From Galeruca laticollis (taxonomy: Eukaryota > Arthropoda > Insecta > Coleoptera > Chrysomelidae), in contig OY998177.1 in assembly GCA_963921935.1 (NCBI GenBank), positions 24,327,926-24,391,925 on the forward strand: a stretch of 64,000 nucleotides of DNA, written 5' to 3'. The notes under the pieces were generated by a model, which saw only the letters and a program-made list of their open reading frames with translations, ran no database searches and was not told the DNA's origin. Both the position numbers and the translations under genes were made by a program. Numbering within the stretch: the first letter of the stretch is position 1; each line of letters begins with the position of its first letter. Below are positions 1 through 11,970 of this stretch, piece after piece.

Positions 1-32
1 AATTCAAAATTGGAGTTCATTTATCACTCATA

Positions 33-249
33 ATCACACTAGAGCTTTGTGGAAGTAAACTTGACATGTATCAATAAGAATTTTGTTGCCTGGCAATTTA
101 ACGAAAAAAACTGCCTCTGAAAATATTACGAGTCCGTAGGACGAGTAATTTTTTTTCTGGCAGTTTTTTGAGTTGAATTACCTAATGGCAACAAAATTCG
201 AATTGTAAATGTCAAGTTTACTTCGACTCAAAAAAAGCTAGAGTGTAAT
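33..249. repeat. Long imperfect hairpin at the 3' end of Crypton-like copy A
   Basis: The two halves are reverse complements over about 85 bases with indels: AAGTAAACTTGACAT near 53 matches ATGTCAAGTTTACTT near 208, and GAATTTTGTTGCC matches GGCAACAAAATTC. The apex at 125-149 is a small hairpin: ATTA pairs with TAAT, TCC with GGA, loop GTA, and both arms carry CGAG, giving a tandem G-A mismatch between C-G and G-C pairs. The hairpin lies directly downstream of the recombinase remnant on the minus strand, the same layout as copies B and C. What is seen is the palindrome; assigning it to the Crypton is inference from the three-fold repetition of this arrangement. Confidence 0.7.
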
Positions 250-317
250 TCGGTGGTAAGACAATTTAATGAATATGTAAATCAATAAATTAAAAAATGA
301 GATATAAACTAGTTTAT

Positions 318-563
318 TCAATTTATCGGAAAAGTACAATTGTTAAAAACACAATTATTAAAAATAGCTTGATTTTCAGAACTTTCGTGTCTTTTGCTAA
401 TATTTTGCTGCCTGCTAGTATTTTGAGCGGTGGTAGTAACTGTTTCCTGGATGGTAGTACGAATGGAACAAATGATGTCTCTATGATGTTCTTCATATAA
501 CTGAAGGTACGGTTTTAATGACGATGGGTTGCTATGTCCCGTGCAGTGTTTGCTACCAACCAT
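318..563 (-). pseudogene. C-terminus of a Crypton-like tyrosine recombinase (copy A)
   Basis: The 81-residue reading frame contains TGHSNPSSLKPYLQL, which fits the segment around the catalytic tyrosine of eukaryotic Crypton/DUF3504-type tyrosine recombinases, followed by a Thr/Asn-rich tail ending in FNNCVFNNC, a tail style seen in Crypton proteins. An in-frame stop lies immediately upstream of the first Met, and no Arg or His-x-x-Arg boxes could be read beyond it, so this is a 5'-truncated remnant. It belongs to a different subfamily from copies B and C, which have GHCFRRSSAT and W-x6-EGY signatures. Family assignment is by motif recognition only. Confidence 0.5.
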
Positions 564-1315
564 TTACTGTCGGCCAACTTCTGATTTCCCCCTTGTGCTG
601 TCTTCTTAAACAATGGGTTGTATTCAACTATTCCGGTCTCTCTTCCACGGTTGTCTGTCTCCTAGAAAGCGACAAAGAAATTTAGGTTTGTATATAAAAT
701 TAAACGAACCTAATGCAATTTCACATGGCTATAACAGTTAAAAATTGAAATTTTCCAATATAAAATTGAGAATATGAACATCTTTTTCGTAAATACACGC
801 ATAAATAATTATAACAGGTAGAAAAATATTTTATTTGGAGTATTTATTTATTTTGAACTAGTTATTTATCAAAATATTTCTATAAAAAAGTTATTAAAAA
901 TGATTCTACGTACTTTTATTTTACAATTACATGAAATTTGAGAACTTTAATGTATCTTTTTTCGGAAAATGTCCAGTATTAAATATTTAATCTTCTCTAA
1001 CTCTATTATAATCTCTTAATATTTTTATTACTACCATATCCTTAATGGAATCAAACGTTTTAGGAGTCATGAGTATTGTATATATTTATATGATTGTAAA
1101 TAAATAGTTTTTTTTATTGATGCCTCATATTACCTATTTAAAGCACGACTCAGCGTGTTTAAATCGAACTTTCAAACACGCGAGTTTTTTAAAGTCCCTA
1201 TGGTAACAATAAAAACTCGAGAAACGTAAGTATTAATGACAACTTTTTTTATTAGTTCTTAAATTGTATATTTTCTTTGTGAACCAATGTCTTATTTGGT
1301 TTTTTCTGCAAAATA

Positions 1316-1316
<1 letters not shown>
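564..1316. other. No gene seen; one small hairpin
   Basis: No supported reading frame. A short stem-loop at about 1148-1184 pairs AGCGTGTTT with AAACACGC; otherwise AT-rich sequence without recognisable features. Confidence 0.6.

Positions 1317-1356
<40 letters not shown>
1317..1356. repeat. (TA)n microsatellite
   Basis: Uninterrupted alternating T/A of about 40 bases. Confidence 0.95.
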
Positions 1357-1359
<3 letters not shown>

Positions 1360-4341
1360 GACGATATTTATTTCTCTGTAATGTGAATTTGAAAAATTAA
1401 AATGATATTTTGAATAATGTCAATGTCAAATTATAATTTGTCACAAATGGGCTTTTACAAACTGTTTATTTTATTAAATTTGAATTACTGGGATCCGGTT
1501 ATATAATAATTTCTACTAGATTTAAATTTTAGTTTTATGTATCTTATTTGAGAACTCTTTGCTTCCGCTCTCTGGGCGTACGGGTTCAATATTTCAACTT
1601 TCCAGACTTATGGCCTCCATCTGTGTCAGACTTTCAATATATATCAATGCCCAACAAAAGTACTCCAGGAAAACAAACTAATTAGTTGCAAAATATGTTT
1701 ATTAATTAATTAAGTTTGAAATTTTTAAAGAATGGATTACCAAATTTAGGTCAATATAAATATCGATGAGAAATTTCAAAATAGTTCATTGTTAGACGTA
1801 GTAGATTGAATGCATTATCTCTACGAAACTAAAAGAGAAGAAACTTAACTTATAAATCTACAATGATAAATCTTACAATAAAAAAATGGAGTTATGTCAA
1901 ATAAAGTCTTTGTACTGTTTCTAATTTCTGTAAACTTGAATGCAAAGCATACAGACTCAACAGCAAGCAAATCGTTAAGTATATTTATCACTGTCTATTC
2001 AGTAATTTTGAAGTTTCCAATCAAGATGATTCTCTCCTACAAAATATTTATGGAGATTTGTTACCTTTCAGTCCACTGTCAAACACTCTTTATGAAGGAA
2101 ATCGTCTTGAAGAAATACTTAAACTCCTCACTAATCCAGTGTATACGGTATGTACAATTTACACTTTCTTATCTTCTCTTCAATATTTTGGAAATTATTT
2201 CCTCTTACTATTAAATACAAAACATGTCCACTTCAGCTTGCTTTTCTTTTATCGATAGTATATGTTTAAAAGACTTCTATTTTATCAATTATCTATTTTT
2301 TTTAGAAAACTTTTTGACTTCTTGACAGCTCTTTCCAAATTTTTTTAATGACACTATTTTATTTATTTTTAGTCACCTGGATTTGTATCTCGTGGTTACC
2401 GCAAACAATGAGAGAGTAGTCATTAGACATAGAACAAGTATCCTTTCTCCTTACTCATCACTAACTTTTTTCTATAACCTCCAATTGTCACCATTTGTCA
2501 CCCGCACTTAACAAATATAAATTTTATAACATACTCTGTATGTTCGGGTAAATTACTCTACCTTCTCATAATTACAATCCTACGTAATGTATAAAATAAT
2601 TTACAATCAATAAAATAATCTTCTAGACTTTGGTCAATGACTTGTGAAAGTATGTTTCTTTATGACTGTACCCTTCTGATTTCATTTCAATTTCAAAATC
2701 TATACCTAACTTCTGATTAATTACTTAGCTATTTTTAAAATTTCTACAGTGTGTGCCAAATTTATCTAATATTTTATGAATCACACAATAGAATTAGCAA
2801 AGTAAGTTTCTTATCAAAGAAAAAACATAAATTTCAGAATATTTTAAGTTATATCAAAATATGTCAAGTTATCGTGGAACAGTTTCATTCCTACCACAAA
2901 TGTATATATTTGTTGAAGTTCAATTTAATATAAAAATAAGTAACAAGTAACAAGTAATTTCTCTTTTACATCTAATCTGAACTGATCTGTTAAAGGTTGT
3001 TAAAAGTGGCACGATCACACATACTCCCTGAGTGTAGATAAATAGAAAGACACATAAATACCTGAGTCAAAAAGGTCCCATCAATTGAAATAAACGAATC
3101 ATTTTTATAGGTAATTGGTGCTCCACTTTTAATAGAAATATAATTAACAAAAGGGAGAGAGTTAAACATTCAAAATTTCATACCACAATATGAGTAATAA
3201 CACATTCTTGTCATGAATAAATCAAAACCTTACAAATGTTATAAAAACAATATCAAAAAAATAAATCAAATAAAGAACTCTAACAATTCGGAATTGTCGT
3301 TAATTATAAATGAAAAGACCAATTGTCATAAAAAACTGTACATATAATTATTTTTAACAGTGCGCGCAAATGAAAATGAATAATGTCATAACAATACGGA
3401 AATCGAGACACTGACCTGATATACCTATTATTTATTTATTTTATAAAAAAAAACAAGTGACATAGCAACGGACGTGACAACCAGTGTGAGAAAAACAATT
3501 TGAGGAGATTGATTTGAATTTTGAAAGAAAGCGGAGAGATAGAAATTTTGAGAACTTTAAAATAGAAATTAACAATAAAAAAACTTTATAATATTGGAAA
3601 ATTGTAACTAAAAGTTTTGAAAGAAACTTCTAGGTGATACCAGGAATGGAGATGCCGTCAAGAACAATTCGTGGAATGTAATTATGGAATCTTCAGAATA
3701 CACAGAATACCGATAAGTACCTATTTTCGTTATAATTTCTGAAACAACCATCCCATAAACATTTGAAAAACTTGAATTCACAAACTCGCGTGTGTCTGAA
3801 CGTTTTCAAACGTAACAATAAAAACTTATTCAATTTAATCCTAGCATCATAAATAGTAATTAGCTCACCTGTGTAGTAGATATTCACTTCAGAAATATCT
3901 TTGAACTCTTGATGATTTGAAACCATATTATTAATAACTAAATAAATTTTTTATCACCTTTAAAATACTTAACGAATTACACCAATCTTTCTTCATATAA
4001 TAAACATCTAATAAAACTATTTCACTATGCATTCTTTTATTCTTAAAAATATTTTCATAAATCAGATTAATGTGAGGTTAACTATCAAATCATCAAGTAA
4101 TAACTTAGTCTATGAATCGTATTCACATCATAATATAACTTTCTTTATTTGACTTATCACCTTGGAATGAGAAGGAATGTATGTATTCTTTGGCATTAAA
4201 TTTGGGAATCATTCTGCTCTGTTTTAATTAGACAACCAGTAATACATTTCCAGTGGCTTAACCTAATAAACTCACGATTAAAATATTTCCCATAATATTA
4301 CAACAACGTAGACAAATAAAATACTCTCTACACTACAATAC

Positions 4342-4347
<6 letters not shown>
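1357..4347. other. No gene seen in 3 kb of AT-rich DNA
   Basis: Only short reading frames without recognisable domains. A stretch near 3780-3830 has an ACTCGCGTGT...AACAATAAAAACT pattern resembling, in reverse, the sequence near 1170-1225, so both may be remnants of one old repeat. Confidence 0.5.

Positions 4348-4385
<38 letters not shown>
4348..4385. repeat. (TA)n microsatellite bordering a hammerhead repeat array
   Basis: Pure TA run directly abutting the first repeat unit. Similar tracts border the related repeats near 48.4 and 50.3 kb. Confidence 0.95.
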
Positions 4386-4388
<3 letters not shown>

Positions 4389-4562
4389 GTTTTTTCTAGG
4401 CAGGAGGGCTTTATGCGCCTCCGTGTTGATATTGGTTGTTGTTCCAAAATCGGAATCTTCCAATTGATGGCACAAATGTGCGTTTGGTTGTGCTGTTATT
4501 TTCCGTTCTTTGTGTTCTTCCATGTTTCATTCAACATCGTTGCTCCCAAGTTTCACATCCAT

Positions 4563-4625
4563 ACTTGGTTATCCCGTACTGATGAAGGCTAATGAGCTAG
4601 AAACATGCATGTTTACGGTTACCAC
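4563..4625 (+). ncRNA. Type I hammerhead ribozyme, unit 1
   Basis: Core CTGATGA at 4579-4585 and GAAAC at 4600-4604. Stem II lies between them with GGCT pairing with AGCT around an AATG loop, but the pair next to the core is an A-A mismatch. Stem III is minimal: ACA, loop TGCA, TGT. The predicted cleavage site follows T4613, a GTT triplet, weaker than the usual GTC. Stem I pairs CCGTA (4574-4578) with TACGG (4614-4618), then an internal loop, then TGGT with ACCA. A minimal stem III is typical of hammerheads in animal repeats and Penelope elements. Self-cleavage is inferred, not shown. Confidence 0.85.
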
Positions 4626-4920
4626 TCCTCTTCAGTAACCTCTTTATTTTTGTGTGCTTTCCCATGATAACACTTGTTGTTTGCTCTTTGTTTTTGTTAA
4701 ATTCACGCGTTATCCATTTTTGATCTTGTTTCTTTACCTTGGGTTGGTTTTTTCCAGGCAGGAGGGCTTTATGCGCCTCCGTGTTGATATTGGTTGATGT
4801 TCCAAAATCGGAATCTTCCAATTGATGGCACAAATGTGCGTTTGGTTGTCCTGTTATTTTCCGTTCTTTGTGTTCTTCCATGTTTCATTCAACATCGTTG
4901 CTCCCAAGTTTCACATCCAT

Positions 4921-4983
4921 ACTTGGTTATGCCGTACTGATGAAGGCTAATGAGCTAGAAACATTCATGTTTACGGTTACCAC
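4921..4983 (+). ncRNA. Type I hammerhead ribozyme, unit 2
   Basis: CTGATGA at 4937-4943, GAAAC at 4958-4962, stem III ACA/TGT with loop TTCA instead of TGCA, predicted cleavage after T4971, and stem I CCGTA/TACGG as in unit 1. The two predicted cleavage sites are 358 nt apart, so a tandem transcript would release a 358-nt monomer. The stem III loop change leaves the three pairs intact. Confidence 0.85.
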
Positions 4984-5055
4984 TCCTCTTCAGTAACCTC
5001 TTTATTTTTGCGTGCTTTCCCATGATAACACTTGTTTGCTCTTTGTTTATATATA

Positions 5056-7335
5056 CAGGGTGTCCCGGGACTAATGGGAAAAAAGTCAGGTGCGTATAAT
5101 ATGAGCCAAAATAATGTTAGTACTCCATATAAACTTTTTCTATGCAGGTCCTCGTTTTCGAGTTATAGGCCTCCAAAGTTTTCATTTTGAATTTTGTTTT
5201 TATTTTTATTTTTTGTACTAGTTATTTGATCTTTATAAAATTTACGGTAAAGCTATAATGTACGTGTATGTTTATTTTGGTAAGGTAAACAGATTTACAG
5301 TAGTGCCTTGAAGCCAGGGACGGGCTACTCGCAATGGTTAGTGATCCTAAAATTTTGCAGGGATGGCACACCCTGTATGAAATTATCGAAATTCACGTCC
5401 CCACACATTAAGCAAACGAAAAGGTACTCCTGTTGGAATTCGATAAAATAAGCCGTTTGGCTAATATTTACAGTTTTATTAATGCACTACGTACCAATTT
5501 ACGCATTCACCATTTTTAGAAGTACGCAACGAGGTAAAAGTCCTTAATTGAACAGTTACAATGGCAGAATTCACTTTTATTGAGTATGCAGATATGTACT
5601 TAATGTATGAACTGGCTTCTCGAAACTGTTTAGAGGCTAGAAGGCTTTATGCAGAACATTTTGCAAACAGAGCATTGTCAGACAGACGAATGTTTGAGCG
5701 TATTGATCTCAGGATACGAGAAACAGGTATGAATAAGTAAATGTAATTTTCCATGTTTACAAAATAAAATTTTAGTAAGTTTTTTGCCAAGAAAAGGTGG
5801 AGAAGGTCCAGTACGAAGCGTGCTACTGTGGCAGTTGATCAAGACTTGTTAAATGCAGTTGATAATGGACCATCAACGAGTTTACGAAAATTACCAAGAG
5901 AACATAACGTCTCGAAATCAGTTGTTCATCGCATCCTAAAAGAATAGCTGTTATATCCTTTTCACATGGAAAAAGTACACAGTATGACAGTGGCTGATTA
6001 TCCTGCACGACTTGAGTATAGCCAGTGGTTTCTGCGATAACAACAAGCAGACAATACATTTATTAGTAACGTTCTCTTTACGAACGAATCCGGTTTCACC
6101 AGAGATGGAGTCATAAATTCTCATAATATGCATTTATGGGATGATGTGAATCCATATGGCATTATCCAAACTAGGAGCCAGCATAGATTCATGGTTAATG
6201 TTTGGACATGAATAGTTGGCAATCATTTGATAGAGCCATACTTTATTGACGGTACTTTAACCGGTCAGAGATATTTGGAGTTTTAGCAAAATGAGTTATG
6301 GAACCTGTTTGATGAGGTGCTACTACAAACTCGTAGGAATTTATGGTTCATGTCTGATGCATTTCAGTTTAGATCTACGACAGCATTTACACACAAGGTT
6401 TCCTAATAGATGGATTGGTCGTGGAGGCCCTATTCAATGGCCACCGCGATCAGGAGACGTTAATGCTATGGATTTCTTTCTCTAGGGCTATCTCAAAAGT
6501 AAGGTATACGCAACAGCTGTGCAAACAAGGCAAGATTTAATAGACATAATTGTGGTACACTGCAATGTTATTAGAAATAATATGGGATTGCTCTTTCAAG
6601 TGCAAAGAAACAATCTTCGTAGACTTAGAATATGCGTGAAAGTGGGAGGAGCTCATATTGAACATTTATTAGAATAACGTTAGTTTTTGTTGTTGTTTAG
6701 TAATTAGCTTTAGTCTAATGTTTTATAACTTGTGTTTATTGAGGTTTTCTTAATAGTTTGATAATGTTGTGTTCGTAATTTTGATTAAAAGCAACTAATT
6801 ACGTTGTTTGCGTACCTATTTCATTCTCATTAAATAAGTTCTTATTGTTTTTATCATCTGCTTTCATCACATCATTTTTTTGTAGTACTGTATGAAAATG
6901 TTGGACATCGTATTAGTGAGTTAGTTAGGTAAATTGGTACGTAGTGCATTAATAAAATTGTAAATATTAGCCAAACGGCTTATTTTATCGAATTCTAACA
7001 AGAGTACCTTTTCGATAGCTTAATGTATGGGGAAGTGCATTTCGATAATCGGAAGTGCCATCCCTGCAAAATTTTTGGATCACTAACCATTGCGAGTAGT
7101 CCGTCCCTGGCTTCAAGGCTCTACGGTAAATCTGTTTACCTCACCAAAATAAACTTAGACGTATATTATAGCTTTACCGTGAATTTTATAAAGATCAAAT
7201 AACTGGTTCAAAAAATAAAAATAAAAACCAAATTCAAAATGGAAACTTTGGAGGCCTATAACTCGAAAACAAGAGCCTGCATAGAAAAAGTTTATATGAA
7301 GTACTAACATTATTTTGGCTCAGATTATACGCACC
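5056..7335 (+). mobile_element. Mariner/IS630-type DNA transposon with ~410-bp terminal inverted repeats
   Basis: The stretch 5089-5500 is repeated in reverse complement at 6931-7335, including blocks such as GAGTTATAGGCCTCCAAAG. The left end begins with CAGGGTGTCCCGGGAC, a terminus common in insect mariner-like elements. The outermost ~33 bases are missing on the right. The enclosed transposase is disrupted. It abuts the hammerhead array on the left. Confidence 0.8.
5561..6676 (+). pseudogene. Mariner-like transposase remnant
   Basis: Starts MAEFTFIEYADMYLMYELAS, the N-terminal helix-turn-helix start of the insect transposase group with EYADMHLI-type starts. After ETG a possible intron runs from GTATGAATAAG (5728) to TTTTAG (about 5776). 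The frame continues with SVVHRILKE, then LFTNESGF (first catalytic region) and NRWIGRGGPIQWPPRSGDVN (third catalytic region, where PDLTP-like residues are expected). Several stops and frameshifts interrupt it, for example after RILKE and after VNVWT. Inactive. Confidence 0.75.
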
Positions 7336-9469
7336 AATAAAAAAATAGCGTAAAGTATTCGTGGATAACTGGTCTTTCAAACAGTCTTTCAGAAAACAGT
7401 GTAGAATAAACTCATTTTCTTTAATTAGACAGCATTTTTCAATCTTAACATTCAAAAATAAAGGTAATTTTAGGGATATTTGTTGAAAACAAATTTATAC
7501 CTATACCTAACATATATTTTTTCAATATCAATTCTATTTATTCTGATTACAGTAATAATGTAAGGTTTCAGAAACGCTTTTCTAGCGACATATTTTGAAG
7601 CAGCCAATAGGAAAAGGGTTTTTAGTCTCATTGCCGTAGGTCTGTAAAGGATATTAAAATGCAATCCGCTAGCCAGCACATTGATGAAATGGAAGTAAGA
7701 CGTTCTAAACAATTTAAATCGGCGGACCTACAAACAAGGTTTATTAAGAATAGTTAATTACTTGGGTAAATAGTAATAATTAATAACTATAAAATGTCGA
7801 ATCATGTATACTAATTTATAGGTATTTGTACAATGGGACATTTGCCTTCATATTGTACTGCCACAAAAAATACTTATTGATCTTATATTATGGGTATATA
7901 TTGTAAGAAATAAAGGAGTTACAAAAATTTAGTAGCATCAAACTTTTTGTGTGATTACATCAATAAAATAATATTTGGACAATTATCGATTCTTTTTATC
8001 AAAACATGAATCAACGACTTTAAACTAATCAATAAAGATCAAAATTTCCAAAAAATTAACATCTTACACAACTTGTTTTTGAATGGCGCCGAATAATCAA
8101 ACCAATAATTGACTAAATTCCATAGGCGCACAACTCAAATTTTATAAAGTGTTTTATAAATGCTTCTCAATATTTGAATACATAGCTAACATTTTATTTT
8201 GTAAAATCTTGATGGAATAATAAGTACCCAGTGTAAGCTTGTTATGTTTGGATGTGGTAGCATTTCTAGTGTATGTGGAAACGCCACCGGTCTGGAATAT
8301 ATCTTAGAGCAACAGTGGTTTTGATAACGGAAAGTTCGAAAGCACTAAAAATGTTACAAAAGGCAATATTAATCGACTTTATGAATAATCAATGAAAAAT
8401 AAAAGCAGTCGAGATGTAGAAAGTAGCTTTGCCTCGCTCTAGCCAGTTATCAACAAATTGAACTGAATCTGTCAGCACTAAAGTGAACAAAATAGTTCAT
8501 AACGCACCATGTCCCAAATTTATGTTCAGAAACTCAACAACTACAGCATTTTCCTGATATGGATCAAGCAGAGTTTTTCTCTGTCCAAAACTCAAATTGC
8601 CAGATAGGGATACACGTTCAAAAATGCTAAGAAAAATTAATGTTTTGCTGGCATAAGTGTAGTATTTTGACAGAGGTGCGAATCAAAGGTTGCACTGTAT
8701 CATTTTTCCAACTTTTTGAATAGAAAATATCCAATAAAAAAATGTTCGCCCCAAAGGATTGAGCAACCAAAAATATTATTTTTTCTGTACATAACCTCAA
8801 ATATACCAAAATCCACAGGTGATAAGGTCAATTCTAATCCTACGTTCGGTTTCGGGGCAAAAAACTACTTTAGAAATATTGCTTTACTTTATTGTAACAA
8901 AAGATGTCGAACCTGTGGAATGTACTCGATTGAAAAATCCAGAGATCTATTAGATGATTTATCTACCTACTTATAATAATCATTTTTTCACTACTTGCTA
9001 AGAAGTTGACAATAATTGTGTCTTCTATCCAACTAAGAAGTTGAATTTCTCTATTAGTGGTTAATAATTTTTTCTATTGTTAACTTTGCTCAATAATGGA
9101 CAAAGTCAAACGTTTTGAGATTCCAGGGATAATAGTTTAACAGAAACCAGGAGATTGTCTTTAATGCATTCGCTGCTTGAAATTACCGAACATGATAAAA
9201 TTATTCGAATAAAAATGCCAATAATTACTGATGACATACCGTAACAACAACATGGCGATAATTACAAACGTTGGGTGCGCTTAGAGAACACAACTATTGG
9301 GTGAATGTTCTGTGAACGCACTTTGATCAGTAAGCGATACTCAATATGTTTGGTGAGCGGACGCCATTTTTCTGAGTGCCAATTAGACCTGTAGTTTCAT
9401 ATGTTAATACTCCTAATAATAAATTAGTTCAAAAACTCCACAATATCAATTAAAAATTCAATAGAACTA
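7336..9469. other. No gene seen
   Basis: Short frames only, including an 86-codon one at 8716-8976 with no recognisable domain. No repeats or RNA genes noticed by eye. Confidence 0.5.
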
Positions 9470-10690
9470 ATGAAAAAATTAGAAACATTCAACTTAGAAG
9501 ATAAATCAAAACTCATTTCATTTGATGTTACCAATATGGTCACTAGAATTCCACCAAAAGAGTATCTAGCAATTTTAAGAAAATTACTTGAATATAAAAA
9601 TATTAATCCAGGAATAATATCAGATATACTTAATTTATTTGATGCATGTATTAATCAGAATTATTTCACTTTTGACAATAAGGTAAATATATGTCTATTC
9701 AAAATGAAGGTTAACCATATATCACGAACTTTGGCAAACATTTTTATGTACAGTTTAAAAAGAAAAATCTTGGAACGGAACAATTCAAAAAATGTCTTAT
9801 TTTGTTATGGATACTTAGATGCAGATTAGCTTGTTTTATATGTAGTGAACGACAATTGCATCTATTTTTCAACCATAATAATAATTAACACTCAAAAATT
9901 AAACTTACTTTAGAAGTTGAAGAAAATAATTCAATCAATTTTCTTGATTTGAAGATTCAAAGAATTAATTATGTACTTAATTATTCAATTTACAGGAAAC
10001 CAATACTATTATTATACTATTCCATATAGTTCCAATCATCCCATGTCACATAAATTAGCAGCATGTAATTCAATGACACATTGAACATTTTTAGTTTCTG
10101 TGAACAAATATCATTTTGATAGAGAAATTAATACAATTAAACAAATATTATCATCCAACGGTTATCTGTTACATATAATAAATTACTTAATAGAAAAGAG
10201 GAAAAAGTTGTATTACAACTAATATTTCCTAAACAAACAATGGAATAAAAAATTGCAAAATCCCCACATATACATAATATCTTTAGCAACAAATACAACA
10301 ATTTATTTTAAAACAGAAAGTGATGTGAGTACAAAATTGTTAATATAAAAACATGAATATCTCCTCTAAAGAAGTATGGTGTATATAAACTTGAATCCCC
10401 AGAATGTAATGCTGTCTATTTGGGTCAAACCCTAAGAAATTTTGGAATACATACAGTCAACACTTACGAGCAATCGGATTAAAACAAACAGAGAAATCTC
10501 ACTACGCAAAACATTTACTTGACACCAAATACTCATTGACACCTAACACAGAACTAGAAGTACTACATATTTGTAATAAGAAGCAAGAACTGGATTCCCT
10601 TGAAGAACTATGAATTAGAAAACACGTAAGAGTCTCACAATATGAAGTCGTCAATGAACAGATAAATCTGGGAAGTTCTCCAGTTTAAAA
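9470..10690 (+). pseudogene. Penelope-like element 1: RT remnant and decayed GIY-YIG endonuclease
   Basis: The frame 9470-9829 reads LISFDVTNMVTRIPPKEY, ILNLFDACINQNYFTFDNK and NHISRTLANIFM, the order of reverse transcriptase motifs in Penelope-like elements. The catalytic box has degenerated to YGYLDAD where Y-x-DD is expected. From about 10370, broken frames retain YKLESPECNAVYLGQTLRNF, a GIY-YIG endonuclease start, with several stops. The same subfamily recurs at 11.5 and 45.5 kb in better preserved form. Confidence 0.75.
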
Positions 10691-11534
10691 CTGTCTTCTT
10701 AAGTAATAATTGTAAACATCAGCAGATATTGTTCTCTGGTAATTAGGTAACCTTCTTAACGACCAAATAGATATCAATCACTCTCCTTTATTGAACCTTT
10801 TTATCTAGAAGATAGCAAAGGAATGTTTGTATTGAATGAATTTCCAGGTAATTTTTTGAATACCTTTGTTACGGTGCGAGTTAACTGCAGACGAGGTTTA
10901 TGACCATGATGCAACCAGCAGACGAAGGAAATAGGTCAAGTCTGTTTACCTGTTAAAACAGTTAACTGCATACTGTGGTCTCTACCTATTATATATAACA
11001 ATTTGTTCATCAATAAATAAATAACGAAAGTAATTCAAATATATATTATATAAACTAAATATTCGTCTATAGATGTACCTACATTTAAATACGAAAAATA
11101 ATTTTATACTGCATATTTATACGAAACACACCCAACAAAGTCAATCCTTGCAATTTTATTGTTCGTGTAATCAATAATTTTATTTGAAATAAATTTTTGA
11201 CTTTCCAGTACATCCTTTCGAACGTAACGTTGCTTATTTAATCGTGGAGAATTAGTTTTTAAGTACGTATCAGTCTGAATATCTATTAATACATCCAAAA
11301 ACTGAATTATATTCGGATGCCGAGATGAATTCAAATTATTAAATTTTGAGTGGTATGATTCGCAACAATTTGTAGTTCGTATGAGTGACGCTGCATTTTC
11401 TGCCCAGATATGTGGAGGAAATAAAGAATTTTCTTCAATATAGGTAATTAACTGTCTCGACCCTTACTTCGTGGTATCTACTCATATTAGTGTTTCAAAT
11501 GAAACTAACTGTTTCTAGCTAATTCCACAATATA
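10691..11534. other. PLE 3' sequence, then nothing recognised
   Basis: 10691-10760 matches the 3' sequence after the GIY-YIG frames at 11.9 and 45.9 kb (CTTCTTAAGTAATAATTGTAA). A 76-codon minus-strand frame at 11104-11334 has no family I can name. Confidence 0.45.
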
Positions 11535-11927
11535 ATGGAAAATGTAAGTACAAAAGTGTTAAATGTAAAAACAAAAATACCACCATTAAAGAAATCAGGT
11601 ATATATAAACTCAAATGTCCAGAATGTAATGATGTCTATTTGGGTCAGACCCTTAGAAATTTTGAAATCCGATACAGTGAACACTCACGAGCATACATAT
11701 CAAAACAACCAGATAAATCCCACTACGCAAAACATCTACTTGACACCAATCATTCATTGACACCTAACACAGAACTAGAAGTACTACATATTTGTGATAA
11801 GAAACAAGAAATGGATTTCCTTGAAGAATTGGAAATAAGAAGACATTTAAGAAACCCACAATATGAAGTTGTCAATGAACAGATAAATCTAGGGTGTTCT
11901 CCACTAATAAGCTGTCTTCTTAAGTGA
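11535..11927 (+). CDS. Penelope-like element 2: GIY-YIG endonuclease domain fragment
   Basis: An open frame of 130 codons with a complete-looking GIY-YIG domain: SGIYKLKCPECNDVYLGQT (the Y-x-Y and YLG motifs and the CPEC cysteines), RNFEIRYSEHSRAY with the catalytic Arg, and a Glu in DFLEELEIRRHLR. In Penelope-like elements this domain follows the reverse transcriptase and nicks target DNA; here the RT is absent, so this is a 5'-truncated insertion. The 3' sequence runs to about 11977, where it meets a MULE fragment. The frame is intact only because the copy is short or recent; it is not an independent gene. Confidence 0.75.
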   Translation: MENVSTKVLNVKTKIPPLKKSGIYKLKCPECNDVYLGQTLRNFEIRYSEHSRAYISKQPDKSHYAKHLLDTNHSLTPNTELEVLHICDKKQEMDFLEELEIRRHLRNPQYEVVNEQINLGCSPLISCLLK

Positions 11928-11970
11928 TAATTGTAAAGATCAGCAGATATAGTTTTCCTGGTTTTCTACA

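Larger units (their letters stand above)
4386..5046 (+). repeat. Two tandem ~358-bp units with hammerhead ribozymes (retrozyme-like array)
   Basis: The phrase TTGGTTTTTTC begins at 4386 and again at 4744, and the units are nearly identical over about 300 bases. Each contains a full type I hammerhead core. A diverged relative of the unit, in the opposite orientation, forms the 351-bp array near 50.3-51.6 kb: both share the hammerhead, a following GTTACCACTC block, and a GGCGCATA (reverse complement TATGCGCC) block. The left side abuts (TA)n and the right side runs into TTATATATACA. Established knowledge: metazoan retrozymes are small tandem repeats with type I hammerheads that yield circular RNAs. 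The short reading frames in the units are not conserved between loci and are probably not coding. Confidence 0.8.

Noticed and set aside
125..149. Apex of hairpin A (GAGTCCGTAGGACGAG) as a hammerhead ribozyme
   Set aside because: It resembles stem II of synthetic hammerheads, but there is no CTGATGA strand, no GAAA strand and no cleavage triplet; it fits the Crypton hairpin pattern better.
11104..11334. 76-codon minus-strand frame as part of a Penelope RT
   Set aside because: FLDVLI resembles an RT box, but flanking residues do not fit and no neighbouring RT motif is present on that strand.
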